Shown here in pieces: positions 8,558-15,721 of a DNA stretch of 35,654 bases. Position 1 is the first letter of the stretch. Every line of letters begins with the position of its first letter. The DNA lies in contig QQNF01000044.1 of NCBI GenBank assembly GCA_003402705.1, forward strand, positions 1-35,654, read 5' to 3'. This stretch comes from Verrucomicrobiota bacterium (GTDB lineage Bacteria > Verrucomicrobiota > Verrucomicrobiia > Verrucomicrobiales > V1-33). The notes beneath the pieces were generated by a model. It saw only the letters and a list, made by a program, of their open reading frames with translations, was not told the DNA's origin and ran no database searches. A program made the position numbers and the translations under genes.

Positions 8558-9393
8558 GCGTACCACTCCACCAGTTTCGCCGCACTCTCACGCAATCCCT
8601 CCAACCCCCGCGCACTCCGCCCCATCTCCAGACTCACCAGCCCGTCATAACCCGCCGCCCGCAGCACCCCCGCACACTCCCGGTGCGGAAACCCATCCTC
8701 TCCAGGCTCCTTCAGAAACGGCACACTCACATGATAGTGCGCCAGCACCGGTGCCAGCCGCTCCAGCAATCCCACCGCATCCTCCCCATTCAACCGCACA
8801 CACCCGCAGTCCCAATGCACCCGCACCCCCGGCGAATCCACCACCGCCACAAACTCCGCCACCGCCTCGATCCCCGTCAGCCAGTCACACCCGTAATCCA
8901 CAGGATTCGCCTCCACCGCCACCACACACCCCCGCCCCGCCGCATACTCACCCACCTCCCGAAACACCGGCAGCGCCATCTCCCGCGCCGCCTCCTCATC
9001 CAATCCTCCGCGCCGCCGGTTCCCCGGCGACCCAAACACCAGCGGCCCCGCTCCCAGCACCGCCGCCGCATCAATCACCCGTTTCAGATACGCCACCAGT
9101 TCACCCCGCACCTCCTCCGTCCCGAACACCGACAAATGCCCGGTCCGCGTCGGCTGTCCCTCCTCCCGCGCCCTCGAAAACAACAGCGCCTGCATCGCCC
9201 CAAACCGCATCCCCGCTCCCTCCGCACCCCGCCGCAATGCCATCAACTCCTCCTCCGTCACCACATCCAGCCCGTACGGAAAATGCCGCGTCGGTGCCGC
9301 CTCCAGCACCCGGATCCCCATCCCAGCCAGCAACGCATGCGCCTCCCCATCCTCCCCCGGCTGCCACGCAATCTGCGATACACTCAGATTCAT
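8554..9393 (-). CDS. Sugar phosphate isomerase/epimerase, AP-endonuclease-2 TIM barrel
   Basis: The 279-residue protein belongs to the xylose-isomerase-like TIM-barrel superfamily (PF01261). Candidate metal ligands sit at strand ends: VVAVEANPVDYG (Glu), VRVHWDCG (Asp), LAHYHVSVPF (His) and LVSLEMGRSA (Glu), the usual E-D-H-E set. It probably isomerises or epimerises a sugar or sugar phosphate in the cytoplasm. The start is set at 9393 (MNLSVSQIAWQP) because it overlaps the upstream stop as ATGA; in-frame sequence above it is low-complexity. Its stop overlaps the FAD oxidoreductase start in the same way. The exact substrate is not recognisable. Confidence 0.9.
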   Translation of the reverse strand: MNLSVSQIAWQPGEDGEAHALLAGMGIRVLEAAPTRHFPYGLDVVTEEELMALRRGAEGAGMRFGAMQALLFSRAREEGQPTRTGHLSVFGTEEVRGELVAYLKRVIDAAAVLGAGPLVFGSPGNRRRGGLDEEAAREMALPVFREVGEYAAGRGCVVAVEANPVDYGCDWLTGIEAVAEFVAVVDSPGVRVHWDCGCVRLNGEDAVGLLERLAPVLAHYHVSVPFLKEPGEDGFPHRECAGVLRAAGYDGLVSLEMGRSARGLEGLRESAAKLVEWYA

Positions 9394-10199
9394 GCCCCAG
9401 GCGCTGGCGAAAGTTGCTCTCTCCTCACCGCATCCGCACCCCGCCACCGCTCCAGCCACCGCCCCAGATCCTCAAGGCACTGCTCTCGGCTGTACAGATA
9501 CCCGTCCACCCCTCCCCACTCCGCCGCGTGCCTCGACCGGAAATCATAACTCCCCGCCACCGCCGCCTGCTCCTTCAGCTCCACCTCCGGAAAATACGCC
9601 GCCGCAATCTCCCGCGTCTCTAACGGAGCCGTCGCCACATTCAATAACCGGATCCCCGACTCCCTCGCACGCTCCAGATCCGCCCACAATCGGTCCAGGT
9701 AGTAATACTGAAAACTCCCCCGCGGATGCATCCCCGCGATCATGTCCGCCCGGGCATGCAGAAAATCATAAATCACATTCTTCTTCAGCCCGTCCCCGAA
9801 CAACCCTGGCAGCCGCACAATGCTGTGATCCCCGAAACGCGCCGCCACCCATCCCTCCAGCTCCAGCCGATGCCGCCCGTACGGCTCCACCGGCTCAGGC
9901 ACCTCATCCTCCGTCCCTCGCACCGGCGCAGGATACACATCCACCGTCGAGATCAGCACAAACCTCCCCGCCTCCACCGTCCCCAGCACCCCCTTCAATC
10001 GCTCAATCCCCTCCCGATCCCACTCCGGCTCCCGATTCGCCCGCCACTTCACCGCCTGCACCCCCGCACACACCACCAGATCATACGCCCGCCCAGCCAT
10101 CTCCCCGATGTCCGTCGACCGGAAATAGTCATCAAAGGCATGCTGCCGCCGCAGATTGCCTCCCACAAATCCTGTGTGCCCTATCAGTGCCGTTGCCAT
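9390..10199 (-). CDS. NAD(P)-dependent sugar epimerase/dehydratase (SDR), YxxxR variant
   Basis: The 269-residue protein is an extended-type SDR. The dinucleotide motif is ALIGHTGFVGGNL at residues 4-16. The substrate Ser/Thr region is FVLISTVDVYPAP, and the catalytic block EPYGRHRLELEGW has Tyr-x-x-x-Arg instead of the usual Tyr-x-x-x-Lys. FQYYYLDRLWADLE resembles the SDR F-Y-Y segment, and the C-terminus carries a short helical cap. It is first in the five-gene coupled unit, about 30 bp beyond the truncated GT4 copy, so the promoter may lie in or before that fragment. It could epimerise, reduce or dehydrate a nucleotide sugar. The Lys-to-Arg change makes standard SDR catalysis uncertain. 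Confidence 0.9.
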   Translation of the reverse strand: MATALIGHTGFVGGNLRRQHAFDDYFRSTDIGEMAGRAYDLVVCAGVQAVKWRANREPEWDREGIERLKGVLGTVEAGRFVLISTVDVYPAPVRGTEDEVPEPVEPYGRHRLELEGWVAARFGDHSIVRLPGLFGDGLKKNVIYDFLHARADMIAGMHPRGSFQYYYLDRLWADLERARESGIRLLNVATAPLETREIAAAYFPEVELKEQAAVAGSYDFRSRHAAEWGGVDGYLYSREQCLEDLGRWLERWRGADAVRREQLSPAPGA

Positions 10200-10229
10200 G
10201 TTGCTTCAGATTCTCAGTTTCGCTTCCAC

Positions 10230-10603
10230 TCAACCTTCCGCCCTCCCAGCACCACTTTCAACCCCGCCCGTCAGGATCCCCGCCACCCGCGGCACATTGA
10301 TCGCCCGCTTGAAATGCCGCTCCGCATACGCTCGCGCCGCCACCCCCATCCTCGCCCGCACCACCGGATCCAGCGCCTCCCGCATCGCCGCCTCATGCGC
10401 CCCCACATCCCCAGGCGCACACACCCACCCAGCCCCGCTCTCCAGAATCCACCGCCCGATACTGCTCGTCGCCGACCCCGTGAACAGCACCGGCCGCCCC
10501 GAAAAGAAGATCCCCTCCAGCTTGCTCGGCACCATCGTCCCATCCCATCGCGGATCCAGCGACGCCAGATGCACATCCCCGCTCGCCAGATGCGCCGGCA
10601 ATT
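10230..10603 (-). pseudogene. Truncated C-terminal copy of the GT4 glycosyltransferase at 15722-16939
   Basis: Only the last third of a WbuB/WcaI-like GT4 is present: LPAHLASGDVHLASLDPRWD, VPSKLEGIFFSGRPVLFTGS and ARAYAERHFKRAINVPRVA. The same segments appear in the complete gene at 15722-16939. The DNA matches 15735-16068 over 334 bp with about 23 differences (roughly 93%) and then stops sharply at 10603, where IS66-like sequence begins. The N-terminal nucleotide-binding domain and the acceptor domain are absent. A start codon can be found at 10616, but the product would lack the Rossmann domains needed for catalysis. Treated as a recombination remnant. Confidence 0.88.
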
Positions 10604-10782
10604 GGGAAGACAACACGACCGGGCCGGGTGCTGCTGTTCCTTGAGCATCCCGAGATAGAGCCCATGAACAACCGTACGGAGCGAGGGCGGCGGCGCCACA
10701 CCGTCGCCAGCGTCCTTGCCGATCTCATCCAGGGCGGACCCATGCCGGGGGCGGTGGCCCGCCAATCAATCACGTTCATCCC
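10604..10782 (+). pseudogene. IS66 TnpC C-terminal fragment
   Basis: On the plus strand the frame from about 10616 reads GRVLLFLEHPEIEPMNNRTE, closely resembling the conserved IS66 transposase block around the last catalytic Glu (FLxHPEVEPTNNxAERxLRP). After NNRTERG the match fades, the frame turning to RRRHTVASVLADLI. This suggests deletion or frame change. It joins directly to the truncated GT4 copy at 10603 and to the GT4 gene at 10783, so it is probably the scar of the rearrangement that removed the N-terminal part of that copy. Confidence 0.6.
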
Positions 10783-12093
10783 CTACCGGATCAAAGCCGC
10801 ACCAAGGTCATCGATGGAGAATTCCGGTGGCCGGATGTCAGGCAGTGCCTGCCGCAACGCAACACGAATCGCTGCGGAAATCGTGGCCGGTTCGATATCA
10901 TCGAGAATCCATCCATTCCGGTGATGAGTAACGGCGCTACCGCAGTGCTTTGAGGCGATCACAGGTAGTCCCCAAGACAGCGCTTCCAGTTGCGTGAGCG
11001 CGTAACCATCGGAAAGCGTGGGCAGAATAAAGCAATCGGCATCCCCGTACACCTTACCCACCTCACCTCGCGGAACTGGCCCGATCCAACGGACGTTCGG
11101 AAGATCCTCCCATGCGCTGGGATCGATCATCGACGGACCCGCGAGGATCAACTCCACTGGCTCATCCTTCAGCATCCGCATTGCCTCGAGTAGTCTTCCG
11201 ACGCCTTTCCTCAGGATGATCTGACCGAGGAACAGGACTCTCAGGACTCTTGACCGTCCAGCGTCGTTCGGAAGGTGACCCATAGTTGCACCCGAGTACC
11301 GCGCTGTCGAAGCCCCCGCCTTCTGAGACCGGGACTCTCTCTGGTCGCCTGCGTCCGTCACCCCGTAAACGAGGGGCACAACTTCCAACTTTTCACCGGG
11401 GACTCCGTCCTTGAGCAGACACTGGCGTGACCACTCGGAATTCACGATGATGCGGTCCGCAAGCCCAAGTTCTTCACGCCAAATGTCCCAATAAACGTCA
11501 GGCGCAGGATTCCACTTTGATCCCATCTGAGGGTAGCGGTCGCTCTCTTCCGCGACAATCCTCTCTTCCTCGGGTCCGGGATCAATCTGCCCGAGAACCG
11601 TCTGCCAGCCACGCTCCTTTGCAAAGCGAAAGACGTCCCGCGCCGAATAACTGTAGGAAAAAACCGTGGTCGGAGCCTGCAGATTCTTTTCCAGTCGCTT
11701 GAGCATACCAACGGTCACCTCCTGGAACACCCGGTTGCGCTCCATTACCTGAGGCCACCCGTGGCGTCCAGCGAGCCGCTGACGCAATTCAAAAGACAGC
11801 ATGCGGGAACCAAGACTGGACACTGGAGCCTTGGCAAGATCCACATGCCAGCGGTCGCGCAGCCGCCGCCCTCCAGGCAGGCACGATAACCACGACCAAG
11901 GGGGAACCCAGAAATCCGTAAACATGCGATCGAGGACCTGATGCCGGGCAAGTGCCCTTGGAATCGCATAGTGTTCACGGGCACCATTCTGGCAAACGAT
12001 CCATCGAGAAATCCGTCGGCTGCACTCGTTACTGACCATGGGGCCTGCAAGATCTGCACTAGCATTTTGTTCGATATTCATTCCTGAAGACAT
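10783..12093 (-). CDS. GT4 family glycosyltransferase
   Basis: The 436-residue GT-B protein has a C-terminal Rossmann domain with VLFLGQIILRKGVGRLLEAM as the nucleotide-sugar entry segment. ELILAGPSMIDPSAW and RWIGPVPRGEVGKVYGDADC follow, then FILPTLSDGYALTQLEALSW, a subgroup form of the Ex7E motif with Asp at the first position. GLPVIASKHCGSAVTHHRNG closes the active site. The N-terminal domain contains TTVFSYSYSARDVFRFAK and IIVNSEWSRQCLL. Several ATGs are possible (12093, 12081, 12039). The first is used because similar proteins begin a short distance before a segment like RWIVCQNGAREHYA; none has a good RBS. Codon choice is more AT-tolerant than in the genes to the right. The end abuts IS66 debris. 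Confidence 0.9.
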   Translation of the reverse strand: MSSGMNIEQNASADLAGPMVSNECSRRISRWIVCQNGAREHYAIPRALARHQVLDRMFTDFWVPPWSWLSCLPGGRRLRDRWHVDLAKAPVSSLGSRMLSFELRQRLAGRHGWPQVMERNRVFQEVTVGMLKRLEKNLQAPTTVFSYSYSARDVFRFAKERGWQTVLGQIDPGPEEERIVAEESDRYPQMGSKWNPAPDVYWDIWREELGLADRIIVNSEWSRQCLLKDGVPGEKLEVVPLVYGVTDAGDQRESRSQKAGASTARYSGATMGHLPNDAGRSRVLRVLFLGQIILRKGVGRLLEAMRMLKDEPVELILAGPSMIDPSAWEDLPNVRWIGPVPRGEVGKVYGDADCFILPTLSDGYALTQLEALSWGLPVIASKHCGSAVTHHRNGWILDDIEPATISAAIRVALRQALPDIRPPEFSIDDLGAALIR

Positions 12094-12244
12094 CGGGTTG
12101 CAAATAACGCCTGTATACACATCGTGCGCCTGGACCCGGTGACGGGCGCTTTTCCGGCACAGGTACTGCTGCACTCCCTTCGTTCTGAATTCCTGATGGA
12201 GTCTTGGACCTTCGCCAGAAAATGAAGGAGCCGATCGTGCAGAC

Positions 12245-13789
12245 TCACCTCCGTTTCCGGTAGATCACATACCCAAATCCGCGGGACACAGGCTCGTAGT
12301 TGCGATTCAGTGCTGAAATCGCTTCCTCGGGCATCTCCCAGAACAGCTTCGCAGCCAAACTGGAATACTTTGACCTCGAATCTGCGGGAGGCCGGTCAAC
12401 ACCGACAATGACATCGGCGAGTCCCTCGGAAACTCCCTCGGAAAGCCGATCAGGATTCCATGATGGGGACCAGACCGCCCAGAATCCTGCCCGGTAGTCG
12501 CTCAGTGCCCACAGAAGATTTCCGTCCGTGACCAAAACGCCTACTCTTCCGTCTTTTCCCACCAACTTCGCAACCTCTTCCTTAACCCATTCCTGAATGT
12601 CCGGCGGCGTGTTCCCCACAACATATTGCGCCATGACCCGCGACTGATGTTCAACCAGCGTGTACTCGGACTTGCCTTTAATGTCTGAAACAAGCTTGAG
12701 CCAACGGAGATTGGATGATGGAACGAACACCACGAACAATCCGCAGCAAATCAACGGTGCGAGTTGATCCGAAACCTTGGGAAACAGCCGTACTACCCCG
12801 GCACCAGACAGAACCGCAAGCCCACCAAAGAAAGGAACGAAATACCAAAGATTGAACATCGGCTGGATCGTCCAGTTGATCAGCCCACCCAGAAGTACAG
12901 ACGAAAGGACTCGGCAGCGTGCAAGTCCCAATGGCCCCACGCTCCGATATCCGAGTGCTGCAAGGGGAACCATCCACAACGTCGGGACGAAGATATGGGT
13001 CAGATTGTACAGCGTGCCACCCGACAAATACGATCCGTAACCGGAACCGCGCAAACCTGCACTTGCCTTGAATGCCGTCCACCCCCAACCCTGACTCTCT
13101 GCCCACAGTGTAGCCGCCAGAAAGGGTAAGCCGATGGCTAAAGTAGCGGCTACGGCGCGGGCGATCCAACGGACGAGGGCTTCTCTGTTCGCCCACAAAT
13201 CGCACGCCATCCAAACCAACCACAATGCACCGAGCGTCGGCTTAATCGCCAGACCGAGGCCAACAAGCAAATGCCCCAACAGCCACCACCGCGCACTTCC
13301 GCAGACCAGCAATCCAGCGAGGACAAACGGGAAGGCCAGCATGTCCTTTCCCATCAGACCGTAGGCAGGCGTGCAGCGGAACTGAAAGATCATGAAGATG
13401 AAGCCAGCCCAGATCCCAGCCGCTCCCGAACCAGTCGTCCGTCTCCCGGTTTCACCGAGCAGGAAGGATGTCCCCAGCACAATCACCGCCAGCATCGCCC
13501 AGTATGGAACCGAACCTCCACCAAGAGCGGGCAACAGAAGCCGGTAGTAGGCAAGTGCTCCCGCAGGATCGATGCTGAAAAAATCCCGGTAAGGATATAC
13601 ACCCCGGGCGATCTGCTTGGCGGCCCAAAGATAGTAGGAGTCATCCCCGAACAACGGTCGCGCCAGAACCTCGGGCAGCATGAGCAACGCCACGATAAGT
13701 GCGCATCCCAAAAGGAAACCACATCGACTGCGGATGCCTTGTCGCACCTCGATTTCCGTATTTAAGGTTTCTTCTTTATCCAATGTCAT
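12245..13789 (-). CDS. Multi-spanning GT-C (GT39/ArnT-like) membrane glycosyltransferase
   Basis: The 514-residue protein has about ten hydrophobic helices. Its first one (FLLGCALIVALLMLPEVL) is followed by the loop PLFGDDSYYLWAAKQIARG, which carries the acidic pair typical of GT-C enzymes that use polyprenyl-phosphate sugars. VYPYRDFFSIDPAGALAYY and a later periplasmic-like domain (residues ~370-510, containing GVLVTDGNLLWAL) follow. It would add a sugar on the outer face of the inner membrane, taking it from a lipid carrier such as the one made by the neighbouring GT2 at 14208. The pairing of a DPM1-like GT2 with a GT-C fits that two-step logic. The start at 13789 (MTLDKEETLNTE) gives a short acidic cytoplasmic tail before helix 1. 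Confidence 0.88.
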   Translation of the reverse strand: MTLDKEETLNTEIEVRQGIRSRCGFLLGCALIVALLMLPEVLARPLFGDDSYYLWAAKQIARGVYPYRDFFSIDPAGALAYYRLLLPALGGGSVPYWAMLAVIVLGTSFLLGETGRRTTGSGAAGIWAGFIFMIFQFRCTPAYGLMGKDMLAFPFVLAGLLVCGSARWWLLGHLLVGLGLAIKPTLGALWLVWMACDLWANREALVRWIARAVAATLAIGLPFLAATLWAESQGWGWTAFKASAGLRGSGYGSYLSGGTLYNLTHIFVPTLWMVPLAALGYRSVGPLGLARCRVLSSVLLGGLINWTIQPMFNLWYFVPFFGGLAVLSGAGVVRLFPKVSDQLAPLICCGLFVVFVPSSNLRWLKLVSDIKGKSEYTLVEHQSRVMAQYVVGNTPPDIQEWVKEEVAKLVGKDGRVGVLVTDGNLLWALSDYRAGFWAVWSPSWNPDRLSEGVSEGLADVIVGVDRPPADSRSKYSSLAAKLFWEMPEEAISALNRNYEPVSRGFGYVIYRKRR

Positions 13790-14207
13790 AGCATTTTTTC
13801 TGGTTTCTTGACAGTTCGCTTTGTCAGTCCATTCTTTCGCCAGGTTCTAACCGCGAGCCCATGAGGCAGACGCGGGTACCGCAAGTCAGGCCACTGTAGA
13901 CACCGGTCTGACAGTCGTCTTCCTTTCCGAGTCGCCCGTTCCATTGCCGGGCGACGCCAACGGAAGCCTTTCCCCTCTTGGCCTCGGAAGAGGTCTTGCA
14001 GCAGTCCTACATCTTTCTCTCAAATCTGGACATGCGCAGGGTGAAGGTCTAGGCGAGCCCACGGACGTTTGTTTTCCGACCGTTTGCCGCAGCCCAAGTT
14101 TGACGATTTCGAATGTATGGAAAGTCTCATGAGCATCCGGACCTGCACGATTTCCGCCCCTCCATTAGCACCGTTGATTTTATCGTCAGCATCGCCGTCG
14201 ATCGATG
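13790..14207. other. Intergenic region, 418 bp
   Basis: No gene is supported. An 8-bp inverted repeat (GTCGCCCG at 13931-13938 and CGGGCGAC at 13948-13955, 9-nt loop) has no T tract. This is the longest clean gap on this side of the locus and the likely place for a promoter of the GT-C/GT4 pair, but no convincing minus-strand -35/-10 pair was found. Confidence 0.5.
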
Positions 14208-15170
14208 TTACTCAGGCTGCTCAGCCACCCACCCAGCCCTCTGTGACTCGACGAATTGCGGGCGGTTCTTTACTTCCTCGAATATCCGTCCCACATATTC
14301 TCCAATGATCCCCATCACCAGCAGCTGCACTCCCGAGAAAAATAGGATCAGGATGGCCAGAGAAGCCCACCCCTGAGGTGTCCGGTCAAAAAAGAATACA
14401 CTGATCAAAGCCCATACAATCAGAATGAAGCACAGCACCGAGGCCATTGCTCCAAGCAGAGTGGCCAGCTTGAGCGGAGCAGAAGAGAAAGCCACCAGTC
14501 CATCAAGTGCCAGCCTCACAAGGCGTCGCAGGTTGTATTTTGGCTCGCCTGCCGCACGGGCCTGCCGATCATAAGGAAATCCCAGCTGTCGGAATCCTAC
14601 CCAACCGCGCAAGCCCCGCACGAAGCGATTGTGTTCCGGCATAGCGTTCAACTGGTCGACTACCCGGCGATCCATGATTGAGAAGTCACCGGAATCCAGC
14701 GGCAAGTTGATGTCTGCGATGGATTTGAGCAGTCGATAAAAAGCAGCATAGCAGAAGCGCAGGAGCCAGTTTTCCTTGCGATTCTGCCGGACGCCGTACA
14801 CGACATCATACCCTTCGCGCCACTTTTCCATCATGAGCGGGACCACGTCGATCGGATCCTGAAGATCCGCATCAAGCACCGCCACCACATCTCCACGGCA
14901 AAGCTTCAGACCAACTGATACCGCAGCTTGGTGGCCGAAATTCCTGGACAACTGGACGCATGCCTTCCGGCGATCCAAAGCGCACGCAAGGCTCAGTAGT
15001 TCAAATGTCCGGTCCCGGCTGCCATCATCGACGAACAAAATGGCAACGGGATGGGGACACTCCTCAATGAAACGATTCAGTTCGGCCAGCAAAGCGGGAA
15101 TCACATCTTCTTCGTTGAAGCAGGGTATGACGAGGCCAAGGAGCGGGCGTTCTGGTCGTTGGATGGTCAC
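14208..15170 (-). CDS. Polyprenyl-phosphate-type GT2 glycosyltransferase
   Basis: The 320-residue protein has the full DPM1/ArnC-like layout. GLVIPCFNEEDVIPALL is the first strand and FVDDGSRDRTFELL the DDG motif. FGHQAAVSVGLKLCRGD, then VLDADLQDPIDVVP with an intact DxD, DSGDFSIMDRRV and NRFVRGLRGWVGFRQLG follow. Two C-terminal helices with GVQLLVMGIIGEYVGRIFEE complete it. It should attach a sugar to undecaprenyl phosphate at the inner membrane, for later use by a GT-C enzyme. GTG 15170 is preferred because it puts the start just before the first strand and 4 bp after the small upstream ORF. ATG 15233 would add 21 unrelated residues. It is a paralogue of the broken gene at 2990-3932. Confidence 0.88.
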   Translation of the reverse strand: MTIQRPERPLLGLVIPCFNEEDVIPALLAELNRFIEECPHPVAILFVDDGSRDRTFELLSLACALDRRKACVQLSRNFGHQAAVSVGLKLCRGDVVAVLDADLQDPIDVVPLMMEKWREGYDVVYGVRQNRKENWLLRFCYAAFYRLLKSIADINLPLDSGDFSIMDRRVVDQLNAMPEHNRFVRGLRGWVGFRQLGFPYDRQARAAGEPKYNLRRLVRLALDGLVAFSSAPLKLATLLGAMASVLCFILIVWALISVFFFDRTPQGWASLAILILFFSGVQLLVMGIIGEYVGRIFEEVKNRPQFVESQRAGWVAEQPE

Positions 15171-15174
15171 TTTT

Positions 15175-15315
15175 TTAGGCAAGGTGCATGGCCCTGATTC
15201 TGCAACCGGATTTTTCCAATTTGTTGAGTGCATTGAGAAGTCGAAATCCCCTCCCGACTAAGGCAAATACCAAGGCGGTTTTCACTAGTGTGCCGAGCGC
15301 TGAATAGATATTCAT
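15175..15315 (-). CDS. Small hydrophobic protein, 46 residues, unknown
   Basis: The ATG at 15315 is preceded by AAGGA with normal spacing, one of the better ribosome sites in this part of the window, and the stop lies 4 bp before the GT2 start. The product has one hydrophobic stretch (LVKTALVFALVG) followed by a basic C-terminal part (GRGFRLLNALNKLEKSG), so it could be a small membrane protein or the cut N-terminus of a longer one. No family is recognised. It may also be a chance frame beside IS66 debris. Confidence 0.35.
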   Translation of the reverse strand: MNIYSALGTLVKTALVFALVGRGFRLLNALNKLEKSGCRIRAMHLA

Positions 15316-15479
15316 CACGTCCTTGATTCGAACCCATGGGTGAGGGCGTGTCTGCTGGCCTGTTTCATCGCCAGGAGTGCGGCGATGAGTCCTTACGCCC
15401 ATCGATGACCATCTTCCGAAAATACGGTGAGCTCTCTCAATAAGTATGCGTTGCAACAAGAGTGTTCGCATCGTTCGAG

Positions 15480-15720
15480 AGTATTCTATGAACCCCAGAA
15501 GTCGGTGATCATGTTGCCGCGGTAGTCCACCCGCCTCGAAGCCTTCGCGTCCGCGTTTGGGACTGTGGTTGTAAAGGGTGCGGGTCGCTGTGGATGCCAC
15601 ATGAATCCATTCCGTGTGGGCCGCGCAATGCACGCCGGTCTCGTCGGCGTGGGGTTGTTTTTCCCTAACCAGAGCGCAAAACTGCCCTCATAAACCACCC
15701 CAAGGGGACTGATTCCTGTG
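15480..15720 (-). pseudogene. IS66 TnpC transposase fragment (DDE region)
   Basis: Minus-strand frames give ADETGVHCAAHTEWIHVAST and then RTLYNHSPKRGREGFEAGG, matching the IS66 transposase region around the second catalytic Asp (hDETGxR...WLHVAST, followed by HPKRG). Shortly after, the match moves to another frame (DYRGNMITDFWGS, resembling the HDxWxxY block). Frame changes and missing ends show that it is inactive. It lies immediately beyond the stop of the complete GT4 gene, just as an IS66 scrap adjoins its truncated twin at 10604. Confidence 0.7.
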
Positions 15721-15721
15721 C

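Noticed and set aside
13808..13813. TTGACA box on the plus strand
   Set aside because: It points toward no plus-strand gene and has no -10 element at a fitting distance.
13931..13955. 8-bp inverted repeat as a terminator
   Set aside because: It has no T tract on either strand and no gene end close to it.
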